From contig DASUNM010000027.1 of the NCBI GenBank assembly GCA_036277115.1, forward strand, positions 248,001 through 312,000: a stretch of DNA of 64,000 nucleotides, given 5' to 3'. The stretch's first letter is position 1; each line of letters starts with the position of its first letter. The position numbers and the translations under genes were made by a program. The stretch is from Pyrinomonadaceae bacterium (lineage in GTDB: Bacteria; Acidobacteriota; Blastocatellia; Pyrinomonadales; Pyrinomonadaceae). Shown piece by piece: positions 34,032 to 42,927 of this stretch. Under the pieces are notes generated by a model, which was not told where the DNA came from, did no database searches, and saw only the letters and a list, made by a program, of their open reading frames with translations.

Positions 34032-36746
34032 TTGATCGTGAAATCGATGTCGAACTTTGTCGCGGCACAGCGCCGCCGAATCATTAGCTTTTTATTCGCA
34101 ATTGTTGCTTTTTCCGTCGCGGCCCCGAGCGCCTTCGCACAGTCGCATGGCGGCGGCGAAGCGGCCCTCAAGCTGCCGGATCTTTCAAGCGTCTCGTTCC
34201 GCGGGATCGACGGACATAAGCTGCTGCTGATTGGCATCGTGTTCTGTTTTCTCGGCTTGCTGTTCGGTCTCTGGATTTACATTCAGTTGAAGAACCTGCC
34301 CGTGCATCGCTCGATGCGCGAAATCTCTGAACTGATTTACGAGACCTGCAAGACGTATCTGATCACCCAGGGCAAGTTCATCATGCTGCTCTGGGTTTTC
34401 ATCGCGGCCATCGTCATTGCCTACTTTGGTATCCTGCGGCCCGTGCCGGATCACCCGGTTTTTCTGACGGTTCCGATCATTCTGCTTTTCAGTCTCATCG
34501 GTATCGCGGGCAGCTACGGCGTCGCCTGGTTCGGCATTCGGGTGAATACGTTTGCGAATTCGCGCACCGCGTTCGCCAGTCTCGAAGGCAAGCCCTTCCC
34601 GATTTACGCCATCCCACTAAAAGCCGGCATGAGCATCGGCATGCTGCTGATCAGCGTCGAGCTGCTCATCATGCTTTTCATTCTGCTGTTCGTTCCGGGT
34701 GACTATGCGGGCGCGTGCTTCATCGGCTTCGCGATCGGCGAGTCGCTGGGCGCGGCGGCGTTGAGAATTGCCGGCGGCATCTTTACCAAGATTGCCGACA
34801 TCGGTTCTGACCTGATGAAGATCGTCTTCAAGATCAAGGAAGACGACGCGCGTAATCCTGGCGTGATTGCCGACTGCACTGGCGATAACGCCGGCGACTC
34901 AGTCGGACCCAGCGCCGACGGTTTTGAAACTTACGGCGTCACTGGCGTCGCGCTGATTACCTTCATTCTGCTCGCGGTGCCGAGCCCAACGGCCCAGGTT
35001 CAGTTGCTCGTCTGGATTTTCGTGATGCGCATCATGATGCTGGTCTCGAGCGCGGTGTCTTACTTCGTCAACGAAGCGCTTGCCAAGGCTCGCTACGGTA
35101 ATGCCGGCGACATGAACTTCGAAAAGCCTTTGACGACGCTGGTATGGCTCACCTCGATCGTTTCGATCGTCCTGACCTACATCGTTTCGTTCCTGATGGT
35201 TCCCGACCTGGGCGGCGATACCAGTCTCTGGTGGAAGCTCGCCACTATCATTTCATGCGGAACGTTGGCCGGCGCGGTCATTCCCGAACTCGTCAAGGTC
35301 TTCACCTCGACCAGCTCGCGGCACGTGCAGGAAGTTGTGACGTCATCGCGCGAAGGCGGGCCGTCGCTGAATATTCTGTCGGGCCTGGTTGCCGGGAATT
35401 TTTCCGCGTTCTGGCTGGGCATCAGCATCGTGGGCCTGATGGCGATCGCATTTATCTTTAGCACGATGGGGCTGGAGGCGCTGATGGCTGCCCCGGCAGT
35501 CTTCGCGTTCGGTCTGGTGGCTTTCGGTTTCCTTGGCATGGGGCCGGTGACGATCGCCGTCGATTCCTACGGACCGGTGACGGACAACGCACAGTCGGTT
35601 TACGAACTGTCGCTGATCGAACAACAGCCGAACATCGTTGAGGAACTGAAGCGCGATCACAATGTTACGGTCGTGTTTGAACGCGCCAAACACCTGCTCG
35701 AAGAAAACGACGGTGCGGGAAACACGTTCAAAGCCACGGCAAAGCCGGTGCTCATCGGCACGGCGGTCGTCGGTGCCACGACGATGATCTTCTCGATCAT
35801 CATGACTCTGACTGACGGTCTCAGAGATCAGGAAGCTCTGCAAAGTCTTTCGATTCTGCATGCGCCGTTTCTGCTGGGTCTGATTACCGGCGGCGCGATC
35901 ATTTACTGGTTCACGGGCGCATCGATACAGGCCGTGACCACCGGCGCATACCGGGCGGTGGAGTTCATCAAAGCGAACATTAAGCTGGAAGGCGCCGAAA
36001 GGGCTTCAGTTGAAGACAGCAAGAAGGTCGTCCAGATCTGCACGCAGTACGCGCAGAAAGGCATGTTCAATATTTTTATGGGCGTGTTCTTCGCGACGCT
36101 TGCGTACGCGTTCGTCGAACCCTTCTTCTTTATCGGTTATCTGATTTCGATCGCGGTGTTTGGACTGTACCAGGCGATTTTCATGGCCAACGCCGGCGGC
36201 TCATGGGACAACGCCAAGAAGGTTGTGGAAGTCGATCTGAAAATGAAAGGCACGCCGCTTCACGACGCCACGGTGGTTGGCGACACGGTGGGCGATCCGT
36301 TCAAAGACACTTCATCCGTGGCGCTGAACCCGGTGATTAAGTTCACCACTTTGTTCGGTCTGCTCGCGGTTGAGTTGGCGGTCAGCGTCAGCAGCGACAC
36401 CGGCCAGTTCGGCGCGAACGGTCTGGTCATTAGCCGCGTACTGGCGGCAATCTTCTTTCTGATCTCGCTCTACTTTGTGTGGCGTTCGTTCCACAAGATG
36501 CGCATTCACAGTGACGACATTACAGGGGCGGCGGTCACCGCTTACGGCAGCGCTTCGCCGGTCCGATATTGTCCAAAATGCCGGCAGTCTTACTCCGACC
36601 CGTCGCTGCAATACTGCCTGGAAGACGGCGCCCATCTGGTGAACAGTCTCGACGCCGCCGATTTGAACGCCACGCATGTTTTGCCCGGCGAGACCGTGGC
36701 CAGTCCAACGGTTCCTTCGGATCGCGCGCGCGATGATGGGGACTAA
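34032..36746 (+). CDS. hppA: Divergent membrane-bound pyrophosphatase with C-terminal zinc ribbon
   Basis: 904 residues; TTG at 34032 is five bases after AAGGAAGGA (GTG 34038 and ATG 34047 are alternatives). A signal-like N-terminus (SFLFAIVAFSVAAPSAFAQ) precedes about sixteen helices. The ion-pump core has EDDARNPGVIADCTGDNAGDSVGPSADGFETYG, near the PPi/Mg site, and GNTFKATAKP, where Lys is the residue seen in K+-independent enzymes. Before EDD the sequence is DIGSDLMKIVFKIK, so the usual DxxxxxxxKxE motif is altered and its Glu is missing. Residues about 845-870 (YCPKCRQSY...YCLEDGAHL) add a zinc ribbon not found in ordinary PPases. The protein couples PPi hydrolysis to H+ or Na+ export. 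Confidence 0.88.
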   Translation: MIVKSMSNFVAAQRRRIISFLFAIVAFSVAAPSAFAQSHGGGEAALKLPDLSSVSFRGIDGHKLLLIGIVFCFLGLLFGLWIYIQLKNLPVHRSMREISELIYETCKTYLITQGKFIMLLWVFIAAIVIAYFGILRPVPDHPVFLTVPIILLFSLIGIAGSYGVAWFGIRVNTFANSRTAFASLEGKPFPIYAIPLKAGMSIGMLLISVELLIMLFILLFVPGDYAGACFIGFAIGESLGAAALRIAGGIFTKIADIGSDLMKIVFKIKEDDARNPGVIADCTGDNAGDSVGPSADGFETYGVTGVALITFILLAVPSPTAQVQLLVWIFVMRIMMLVSSAVSYFVNEALAKARYGNAGDMNFEKPLTTLVWLTSIVSIVLTYIVSFLMVPDLGGDTSLWWKLATIISCGTLAGAVIPELVKVFTSTSSRHVQEVVTSSREGGPSLNILSGLVAGNFSAFWLGISIVGLMAIAFIFSTMGLEALMAAPAVFAFGLVAFGFLGMGPVTIAVDSYGPVTDNAQSVYELSLIEQQPNIVEELKRDHNVTVVFERAKHLLEENDGAGNTFKATAKPVLIGTAVVGATTMIFSIIMTLTDGLRDQEALQSLSILHAPFLLGLITGGAIIYWFTGASIQAVTTGAYRAVEFIKANIKLEGAERASVEDSKKVVQICTQYAQKGMFNIFMGVFFATLAYAFVEPFFFIGYLISIAVFGLYQAIFMANAGGSWDNAKKVVEVDLKMKGTPLHDATVVGDTVGDPFKDTSSVALNPVIKFTTLFGLLAVELAVSVSSDTGQFGANGLVISRVLAAIFFLISLYFVWRSFHKMRIHSDDITGAAVTAYGSASPVRYCPKCRQSYSDPSLQYCLEDGAHLVNSLDAADLNATHVLPGETVASPTVPSDRARDDGD

Positions 36747-36804
36747 ATTAAGTGACAACGTGAGCACCTAAGTCTTATTCTGTCGTTGTTAATACGCGAT
36801 TGTC

Positions 36805-37611
36805 ATGATTCGCTCGATTCTGTTTCCGACTGATTTCTCATCGGTAGCCAACAGCGCCTTTCCTCTGGCCGTGGCTATCGCGGCGCAGTTCGATGCGGTC
36901 GTGCAATCAATTCACATCGCGCACGGTGGCGATCCGCACATCACCGAAACTTCACGCTATGAGTTCCCGGGCCTGCCCACGGGTTCGTCGGCCGTTCGGG
37001 TGATCCAGACGATTATCCCGAAAGAAGAAGATGACCCGGCCCAGATCATCATGCGCTGCGCCGCCGAACGTGAGGGCGATTTGATCGTCATGGCTTCACA
37101 TGGCCGTTCGGATGTGGCGCAATTCTTCCTGGGCCGTAGCGTGGCGGAACAGGTGGCGCGCGATTCCAAGGTGCCAACGATCATCGCCAGGCTGCACGGA
37201 CCGCGACGCACGACGCGGCCGATCGATCGCTTTGCCACGATCGTTTTCGCGACTGACCTTTCCGAGAAATCCAAGGTGATTCTGCCCGTGACGACCGCGA
37301 TCGCCCGCAAGACAAAAGCAAAAGTGGAAACGCTCTGCGTGTTTGCGGAGGGCGATGAAGAACCGGCGGATGGCGGAAAGGGCAAACTGGAACAGTTTTT
37401 TGAAGAAGCGGGCGCGACTGAGATGTTCGGCAAAGTGCGGCGTGTCCATGGAGGCGTTGCCGAAGCCGTCGTCGAACATGCCGGCCGTCACAAAGCCGAC
37501 CTAATCGCGATCACCACTACGCTGTGCTGCGGCGGGGACGAGCGTCTGACCGGCACCGCTGAATTCATTATTCGAAACGCACCTTGTCCGGTATTATGTG
37601 TGAGACCATGA
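36805..37611 (+). CDS. Universal stress protein, two tandem UspA domains
   Basis: 268 residues. The first UspA domain (1-133) starts MIRSILFPTDFSSVANSAFP and ends with the nucleotide-binding region MASHGRSDVAQFFLGRSVAEQVARDS (G-x2-G-x9-G(S/T)-like). The second (about 147-268) starts FATIVFATDLSEKSKVIL and ends LTGTAEFIIRNAPCPVLCV. Tandem Usp proteins bind ATP or act as stress chaperones. Its neighbour hppA suggests an energy-stress setting, though it has a separate leader of 58 bp. A heptad-repeat hairpin follows 2 bp after the stop and may act as a transcript end. Confidence 0.9.
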   Translation: MIRSILFPTDFSSVANSAFPLAVAIAAQFDAVVQSIHIAHGGDPHITETSRYEFPGLPTGSSAVRVIQTIIPKEEDDPAQIIMRCAAEREGDLIVMASHGRSDVAQFFLGRSVAEQVARDSKVPTIIARLHGPRRTTRPIDRFATIVFATDLSEKSKVILPVTTAIARKTKAKVETLCVFAEGDEEPADGGKGKLEQFFEEAGATEMFGKVRRVHGGVAEAVVEHAGRHKADLIAITTTLCCGGDERLTGTAEFIIRNAPCPVLCVRP

Positions 37612-37612
37612 C

Positions 37613-37690
37613 TTTCAAGTTTCAAGTCTCAAGTTCGCTTTGTTGAACGCCAGATTTGAACCTGAAACTTGAAACCTGAAACTTGAAATT
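37613..37690. repeat. Heptad repeats in inverted arms (TTTCAAG / AAACTTG)
   Basis: Three 7-bp TTTCAAG-type units (37613-37633) face four AAACTTG/AAACCTG units (about 37660-37688) across a 25-bp spacer, so the transcript can form a long hairpin. It fills the whole gap between the UspA gene and bioY. Confidence 0.85.
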
Positions 37691-37693
37691 AAG

Positions 37694-38278
37694 ATGAGCA
37701 CATCAATAGCAAAAAGTGAGACTCTTTTAGAAGTTGCCCTCGCGCCGTTCGATATCGTCCGTCAGGTCGGATTGGTAATCGGATTCAGTCTGCTGACGGC
37801 GCTGTCTGCTCAGATCGTCATTCCAATCGGCCCGGTGCCAGTTACCGGACAAACCTTCGCGGTGCTTCTGACCGGTGCCTTGTTGGGTTCGCGTCTGGGT
37901 GCGATGGCAATGATTGCTTATTTGATTGAAGGTGCGAGTGGTTTGCCGTTCTTCTACGGCGGCGGCGCTGGATTAGCCCATCTGTTCGGACCCACGGGCG
38001 GTTATCTGCTGTCGTTCCCCGCGGCGGCGTTCATTACCGGTGCGTTCGCTGAGCAAGGTTGGGATAGAAAGTATTTGACTTCGGTCGCCGCGATGTTCGT
38101 GGGCTCGCTGGTGATCATGCTCTGCGGCTGGCTCTGGTTTTCGTACTTGACCAAAACTTCGCCGCTCGTCGCTTTTCAGTTCACCGTCCTGAAGTTCATT
38201 CCGGGCGACATCATCAAGATCGCGCTCGCCGCAGCAGTGTTACCTACCGGCTGGAAACTGGTGGGTAAGAAACGCTAG
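37694..38278 (+). CDS. bioY: Biotin transporter substrate-binding subunit BioY
   Basis: 194 residues with five or six membrane helices. Family motifs: IPIGPVPVTGQTFAVLLTGALLGSRLGAMAMIAYLIEGASGLPFF and the GPTGGYLLSFPAAAFITGAFAEQGW block. BioY is the S component of the ECF biotin importer. No bioM/bioN energising genes are beside it, so it either uses a shared ECF module or works alone, as known for some BioY proteins. The ATG at 37694 begins right after a heptad-repeat hairpin, and no Shine-Dalgarno is obvious (TTAAG only). The stop abuts the end of the convergent GNAT gene. Confidence 0.93.
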   Translation: MSTSIAKSETLLEVALAPFDIVRQVGLVIGFSLLTALSAQIVIPIGPVPVTGQTFAVLLTGALLGSRLGAMAMIAYLIEGASGLPFFYGGGAGLAHLFGPTGGYLLSFPAAAFITGAFAEQGWDRKYLTSVAAMFVGSLVIMLCGWLWFSYLTKTSPLVAFQFTVLKFIPGDIIKIALAAAVLPTGWKLVGKKR

Positions 38279-38743
38279 TCATAACACTAATTCCATAAAC
38301 AATGCTCCTGAGACCGGGTTGGTGTAATACGCCTCGATCTCTTTGAAGCCGAGCGAGCGATAAAGCGCGATCGCTTTCCCCATCTGCTCGGGAAGTGTGT
38401 CGAGCCGCATTCGTTCATAGCCTGCGTCGCGAGCCTCGTCAACGATCCGTTCCGCAAGTTCTCGGCCGCGGCCTTTGCCGTGAAACTGTGGACGTAGAAA
38501 AAGGCGCTTCATCTCGCAAACCCCGTCGCTCAGTTTGCGCAACGCGACACAGCCGACCAACTGATCATTCTCGTATGCCAGCAGCAACCGTCCGCTTGGA
38601 GGCGCATAGGCTCCCGGCAGTTCCGCTAATTCTTTCTCGAAATTCTGAAAGCACAGATCGAGACCGAGCCAGGCTTCATACTCACGGAAGAGTCCGCGCG
38701 CCTGTTGAGTGTGTTCCGTTGTGTGGGCTTGAATGATCTGCAT
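38279..38743 (-). CDS. GNAT-family N-acetyltransferase
   Basis: 154 residues. The acetyl-CoA site is RPQFHGKGRGRELAERIVDEARDAG (Q/R-x-x-G-x-G), preceded by beta strands (LLLAYENDQLVGCVALRKL, CEMKRLFL) and followed by LDTLPEQMGKAIALYRSLGF. It transfers an acetyl group to an amine, and the substrate is unknown. The first 30 residues (IIQAHTTEHTQQARGLFREYEAWLG) resemble the YhhY/RimI-like GNAT subgroup. It ends exactly next to the bioY stop in convergent orientation, with no room for a terminator between them. Confidence 0.9.
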   Translation of the reverse strand: MQIIQAHTTEHTQQARGLFREYEAWLGLDLCFQNFEKELAELPGAYAPPSGRLLLAYENDQLVGCVALRKLSDGVCEMKRLFLRPQFHGKGRGRELAERIVDEARDAGYERMRLDTLPEQMGKAIALYRSLGFKEIEAYYTNPVSGALFMELVL

Positions 38744-38756
38744 AAGAGTAATCGAC

Positions 38757-38850
38757 CTCCCCTCCCCCGTAAACGGGGAGGGGTTGGGGGTGGGGTTGCG
38801 GAGCGCGCCAACCCCTCTCCCTTACCCCTCGCCGCTTGCGGACAGGGGTA
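38757..38850. repeat. GC-rich hairpin repeat (CCCCTCCCCCGT...)
   Basis: CCCCTCCCCCGTAAACGGGG (from about 38759) is a strong palindrome, followed by GGGTTGGGGGTGGGG and the C-rich CCAACCCCTCTCCC with which it can pair. This style of AC/GT-rich palindrome is common in bacterial intergenic DNA. It lies upstream of the GNAT gene. Confidence 0.5.
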
Positions 38851-38852
38851 CA

Positions 38853-38891
38853 CAAAAAAACTCGGCCTGACACCGAAGTATCAGGCCGAGT
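38853..38891 (-). terminator. Intrinsic terminator of the A-type Fe-S carrier gene
   Basis: On the minus strand ACTCGGCCTGA pairs perfectly with TCAGGCCGAGT around a 10-base loop (38860-38891) and is followed by seven T residues. It lies 28 bp past the stop of the gene at 38919-39311. Confidence 0.9.
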
Positions 38892-38918
38892 CCTTTTCCA
38901 TGTAAAGATACGAGTTGA

Positions 38919-39311
38919 CTACGCGGTGAACGAAGATCCGCAGCCGCAGCTTCCGGTCGCGTTCGGATTAGTGAACGTGAAGCCTGCACCCATCACGTTT
39001 GTGACGTAATCGATCTGGACGCCGTTCAGGTATTGCGCGCTGAACATATCGACGAACAGGCGCACGCCTTTTTCGTCGAGCACAAAGTCGCCCTGGCGCG
39101 AAGCCTCTTCGATATTCAAACTGTATTGAAATCCCGAGCAGCCACCCGGCACGACACGTACGCGCAGGCCGGCGGTTTCCGGTAGGCCTTCTTCACTCGC
39201 CATAAACTTCTTAATTTCCACTGCTGCCGGTTCGGTGACGTTCAAGTTCACCGACGGTGCTCCCGGCGCCGCGGGGGCTGGAGAAGTCGTTATTGCTGGA
39301 TTAGCTGACAT
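38919..39311 (-). CDS. erpA: A-type iron-sulfur cluster carrier (IscA/ErpA family)
   Basis: 130 residues. The HesB-like core starts at about residue 24 (LNVTEPAAVEIKKFMASEE), with the three conserved Cys: one in VVPGGCSGFQYSL and two in GSCGCGSSF near the C-terminus. These coordinate or deliver a [Fe-S] cluster to apoproteins. The extra 22 N-terminal residues are Ala/Pro-rich. Naming between ErpA, IscA and SufA is not certain. A strong terminator follows. The next gene on the same strand upstream is Mrp/ApbC, another Fe-S carrier, 122 bp away behind a heptad-repeat hairpin. Confidence 0.9.
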   Translation of the reverse strand: MSANPAITTSPAPAAPGAPSVNLNVTEPAAVEIKKFMASEEGLPETAGLRVRVVPGGCSGFQYSLNIEEASRQGDFVLDEKGVRLFVDMFSAQYLNGVQIDYVTNVMGAGFTFTNPNATGSCGCGSSFTA

Positions 39312-39360
39312 ATTTAAATCTTACTCCGTTCTCTATTTCTAAAAGTCGTTTATTAAGATC

Positions 39361-39430
39361 TTTGGACTTAGGGCTTTGTACTTTGAAAACCGGGCGAAGC
39401 ACTAAGAACTAAGCACAAAGTACGCTTTGG
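39361..39430. repeat. Heptad repeats in inverted arms (GACTTAG / AAGCACT type)
   Basis: Units GACTTAG, GGCTTTG and TACTTTG at the left face AAGCACT, AAGAACT, AAGCACA and AAGTACG at the right. Both arms have 7-bp period and are roughly complementary. It lies between the mrp stop and the erpA-like gene. Confidence 0.8.
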
Positions 39431-39433
39431 ATT

Positions 39434-40516
39434 CTACTGAGATTTTTTCAAAACAACAAGCTCGGGTTTCATCGCCTCGATCGAGACTTGCCGGGCCACT
39501 TCTTCAGCAACTTTGCGAAAAGCCTGAGCTTGCGGCGAGTCCGGCTGACCCACAACCACGGGCACGCCCTTGTCCCCGCCTTCGCGGACTTCAATGCCCA
39601 TCGGCACCGAACCCAGGAATGGCACGCCGTACTGGGCGGCCAACTTTCCACCGCCGCCTTCACCGAAAATGTTGTAGCGTGTACCCGTGTCCGGCGCGAT
39701 GAAGTAACTCATATTCTCAACCACACCGAGCACGGGTACGGCCACGGTTTCAAACATCCGCAGCGCGCGCCGCACATCGATGAGTGCGACTTCCTGCGGC
39801 GTAGTGACCAGCACCGCGCCCTGGACGGGAACGAGTTGAGCGAGACTTAGTTGGACGTCACCAGTGCCGGGCGGCATATCAACGATTAAGTAATCGAGTT
39901 CGCCCCACTTCACATCCGAAAGAAACTGCTTCACCAATCCGTGCAGAATTGGGCCCCGGACAATCAGAGGCTTGTCGCCCGGCTGCAGCACCGCCATCGA
40001 GATGAGCTTTATGCCGTAAGCTTCGACGGGAATGAGTTTGTTGACTTCAACTTCCGGCCGCGCGTTCGCGACGCCGAGCATGATCGGCACGTTAGGGCCA
40101 TACACATCCGCATCCATCAAGCCGACTTTCGCGCCGTCGAGAGCGAGCGCAACGGCAAGATTCACGGCGACCGTCGATTTACCGACGCCGCCCTTACCGG
40201 ATGACACGGCGACGATGTTCTTCACGCCGGGTACCGAAACCTTGTCGCCGAGGCCGCGGCCTTTCGGCACTTCGGCGTCCATGGTTACGGTTACCGACCG
40301 AACCCCTTCGATTGCCGTAACCAATTCACGCGCGGCGTTCTCCATTTCGCTTTTTACGGGGCATGCCGGCGTTGTCAGCACGATGCGAAACGAAACATCG
40401 CCGTTGTTGATAATCAGATCCTTGATAAAGCCAAGTGTGACGATATCTTTGTGCAGATCGGGATCTATGATCTGCCGCAGCGCATTAAGCACCACGTTTT
40501 CATTCAACTGAGACAT
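39434..40516 (-). CDS. mrp: Mrp/ApbC-type iron-sulfur carrier ATPase
   Basis: 360 residues from the ATG at 40516 (MSQLNENVVLNALRQI); an extension to 40561 is possible but lacks conservation. The N-terminal MIP18/DUF59 domain (about 5-80) has DPDLHKDIVTLGFI and VLTTPACPVK. The P-loop ATPase domain has SGKGGVGKST (deviant Walker A, about residue 103-112), MDADVYGPNVPIML and VDMPPGTGDVQLSLAQ. Mrp/NBP35 proteins carry [4Fe-4S] clusters, but the paired CxxC seen in many is not obvious here. The neighbour encodes an A-type carrier on the same strand, so both probably serve Fe-S maturation. Confidence 0.92.
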   Translation of the reverse strand: MSQLNENVVLNALRQIIDPDLHKDIVTLGFIKDLIINNGDVSFRIVLTTPACPVKSEMENAARELVTAIEGVRSVTVTMDAEVPKGRGLGDKVSVPGVKNIVAVSSGKGGVGKSTVAVNLAVALALDGAKVGLMDADVYGPNVPIMLGVANARPEVEVNKLIPVEAYGIKLISMAVLQPGDKPLIVRGPILHGLVKQFLSDVKWGELDYLIVDMPPGTGDVQLSLAQLVPVQGAVLVTTPQEVALIDVRRALRMFETVAVPVLGVVENMSYFIAPDTGTRYNIFGEGGGGKLAAQYGVPFLGSVPMGIEVREGGDKGVPVVVGQPDSPQAQAFRKVAEEVARQVSIEAMKPELVVLKKSQ

Positions 40517-40555
40517 GCGTCGATTATGCGAAGCGGCGAGTGATTTGTCGAACGG

Positions 40556-40618
40556 TGACACAGACTTCAGTCTTTATTGTCTTCGCTTTGGAATTCACAG
40601 ACTGAAGTCTGTGCCACT
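40556..40618. repeat. Dispersed palindrome (CACAGACTTCAGTCT)
   Basis: CACAGACTTCAGTCT (from 40559) and AGACTGAAGTCTGTG (to 40615) are exact inverted copies about 27 bp apart. A second copy of the motif lies at 56625-56681. Confidence 0.75.
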
Positions 40619-42671
40619 AATGCACTTTGTAGATCACAAGATTGTCGTAAACCTGTTCGGTGTCCTCGAATACCTTCGGGAAATGCTGCTCGAAGACGCC
40701 TTCATTAAGATCAGGCAGCGCCTCGTTCTTGCGTACGCCGTCGTCGATCGCCACGTATGCAATCTTTTGTTCGCGCAGTAAGCGCTTCAGCGCTTCCGGA
40801 TCGCTTTCCTCTAACATTTGCCGGTATAACAACTCGCGTTCGGGCACGTTGTACCCGGCGGTCCACGCGAACAATGTGTACCCGAGGTAAATCTTTCGCC
40901 CGCTAAAAAGAATCTGATGCGTCAGCAGTTGATGACTCAGAAACACGTCTTTGGGGTGCGTGTTCGTTAAGAGCCATTGACTGAGGCGATCACTTTTGTA
41001 AGGAACCGCCAACATCGGATCGTTGTGTAGCGGAAACAGATCCACAACTCCGCCGAAGACCGTCGTAATCGCGAGCACAATCGCCAACGCGATTCCGGCA
41101 ATCTTCTGCTTCGCGATCTGCCAGAGGGCAAAAGCCGCATAGACGTTCACGCACGTCGCCCAAATGTTCAGCAGCTTGTGATTGTTGAAGATATCCATGC
41201 TGAGCTGAAACAGAAAAACGATGACGACGAGACTCGACAGCGCCAACAACAGACGCCGTTGAAAGCCGCTTGCGAAAACCACGGCGACGCCCAAAAGGAT
41301 CCATTTCACGCCAAACGTCCAGCCCAGATACTTCAGCATGAGCCAAAACGTCGGGTTCTCTAACGTGTATCCCGGATTCAAAAGCGGATACGTCAGGGTG
41401 TTTCCTGAGCGCAGCAAGAGCACCTGCGGCAACCCGACTACAATGGCGGCCGCGAGCAACAGCACAGTGCCCAATCTGAACGGGACGAAGATCAACGGGC
41501 ACCCAAAGATCGCAAGCGCGGCGATATAGGTCGGGCTGTTCCAATATGGCAGCAGACCGAGGATTGCACCGGCCAGCACCCACGCGAGTAACTCGCGTTT
41601 TGACTGGAGCGCAGGCGTCCCGCTTGCCCCGTCCTGCAACGGATACGGTTGCGCTCCAGTCACGACCTCATGATCAGAAGGTTGGTAGTTATTAACCCCG
41701 CTTGCTTCTGTCGACCCCAGTAGACTAAACCCTTGCGCTCCAGTTTCTTCTTCACGGCGAAAACAATGTGAACGGTATCGCTCAACCGCGAAGATAAGCG
41801 CGACAAACAGGAGCCCGATGCCGCTGATCAAATGGCGTTGATAGGCAAAAACGTTGGCAGAGAGGACGCCCCAGGTCTCCCCGCGGAATGGATATCCGGA
41901 GGCGAGAAATTCTGTGGCTCTGACAATCGAACTCAGCGCCCCGCGCATGCTCGACTGCGATTTGAGGAAAGGCAGATACGAGAGTGAACTCGAGAAAAAG
42001 AACAGCAGCGCACCGATCCGGCCGACGACGCGCGAATTGAACAGCACTTCGCCGAACGTCATGATCAGAATGAGCAACGCCAGCAGCGAAAGGATGCTGA
42101 GACTGTTGATGCTCCAGACGGGATTAAGGCCGAGAAACTCGAGATTCCCGGTTTGAAACCAGAACAGAAAGTGATAGCGGATGAACTCGCCCGGGAAGAA
42201 AGGATGCTCAGGCGGGAAGTTGCGCCCGAGCGCGAAGCCCTGCGTCACCGAAACATTCGCGCCGAAATCTGTCCAGGCCTTAAAAGCGATCTGAAACTGA
42301 CTATTCTTGAAACTCAGCGTCGCGAACATCAACCACGTCGCGAAGATCAGGAACGCGCCGAGCCAGATCAGATCCCACCGCATGGTCCCGTTTGGCCGCG
42401 TCAATTCTCCGCTTTCCATCTGCGCCGGCCATCGCCGCGTAATCAACACGACGCCAATGAACAAGAGCAGGAAGACCAGATTCGCCGCGATCAGCGGCTG
42501 GCTGATTTTGTGGAATGCAATGGCGGCGAGAAATGTAATCCAGGTGCTGAGCAGCAATCCGACAAGAAACGCAGTCGCGATACGATGCTGAAGCGAGATG
42601 AACCGAAAGAATCGACGGCAAATGCAATCACCGAAGTAAGTGGCAGCGGCTAAGTAGATGAGTGCCAACAT
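40617..42671 (-). CDS. Multipass membrane protein, GT-C glycosyltransferase-like
   Basis: 684 residues with about thirteen hydrophobic segments; a soluble stretch occurs around residues 310-345. The first large loop holds WTDFGANVSVTQGFALGRNFPPEHPFFPGEFIRYHFLFW, with acidic and His residues in the position where GT-C enzymes have catalytic Asp/Glu. GT-C proteins use polyprenyl-phosphate sugars. The C-terminal 110 residues are soluble (LLREQKIAYVAIDDGVRKNEALPDLNEG), as in many GT-C members. The exact family was not identified (DUF2298-like is possible). Substrate unknown. It lies alone between mrp and the repeat element at 42.7 kb. Confidence 0.6.
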   Translation of the reverse strand: MLALIYLAAATYFGDCICRRFFRFISLQHRIATAFLVGLLLSTWITFLAAIAFHKISQPLIAANLVFLLLFIGVVLITRRWPAQMESGELTRPNGTMRWDLIWLGAFLIFATWLMFATLSFKNSQFQIAFKAWTDFGANVSVTQGFALGRNFPPEHPFFPGEFIRYHFLFWFQTGNLEFLGLNPVWSINSLSILSLLALLILIMTFGEVLFNSRVVGRIGALLFFFSSSLSYLPFLKSQSSMRGALSSIVRATEFLASGYPFRGETWGVLSANVFAYQRHLISGIGLLFVALIFAVERYRSHCFRREEETGAQGFSLLGSTEASGVNNYQPSDHEVVTGAQPYPLQDGASGTPALQSKRELLAWVLAGAILGLLPYWNSPTYIAALAIFGCPLIFVPFRLGTVLLLAAAIVVGLPQVLLLRSGNTLTYPLLNPGYTLENPTFWLMLKYLGWTFGVKWILLGVAVVFASGFQRRLLLALSSLVVIVFLFQLSMDIFNNHKLLNIWATCVNVYAAFALWQIAKQKIAGIALAIVLAITTVFGGVVDLFPLHNDPMLAVPYKSDRLSQWLLTNTHPKDVFLSHQLLTHQILFSGRKIYLGYTLFAWTAGYNVPERELLYRQMLEESDPEALKRLLREQKIAYVAIDDGVRKNEALPDLNEGVFEQHFPKVFEDTEQVYDNLVIYKVH

Positions 42672-42711
42672 TCAGGATCGTGTTTGCAGCTTTGCGTTCC
42701 CTTTGCGGCAT

Positions 42712-42849
42712 GAGGTCAGTACCGAGAGCGGACCGGGATCCCCGCGCGGGCAGCCCGCGTGGGGTGGTGGATGCGACCGGGTGACCTATGATGAACTCCG
42801 CCGCGACGTTACCTGAAACCCGGTCGCTAGCGCTCCCGGTACTGACCTC
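42712..42849. repeat. Inverted-repeat element with 41-bp core shared with 12053
   Basis: Terminal arms 42712-42737 (GAGGTCAGTACCGAGAGCGG...) and 42819-42849 are imperfect inverted copies of 26-31 bp. Inside, 42740-42780 is identical to 12053-12093. No open frame spans the element. It occupies most of the gap between the GT-C-like gene and the cysteine desulfurase gene. Confidence 0.8.
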
Positions 42850-42927
42850 CTAATACCAAGGCGATGAGTTACGCAAAGGGTTCTCATCGCCGCCGAAGAG
42901 TATCGGTTATACTCCGCAATTCAATCA

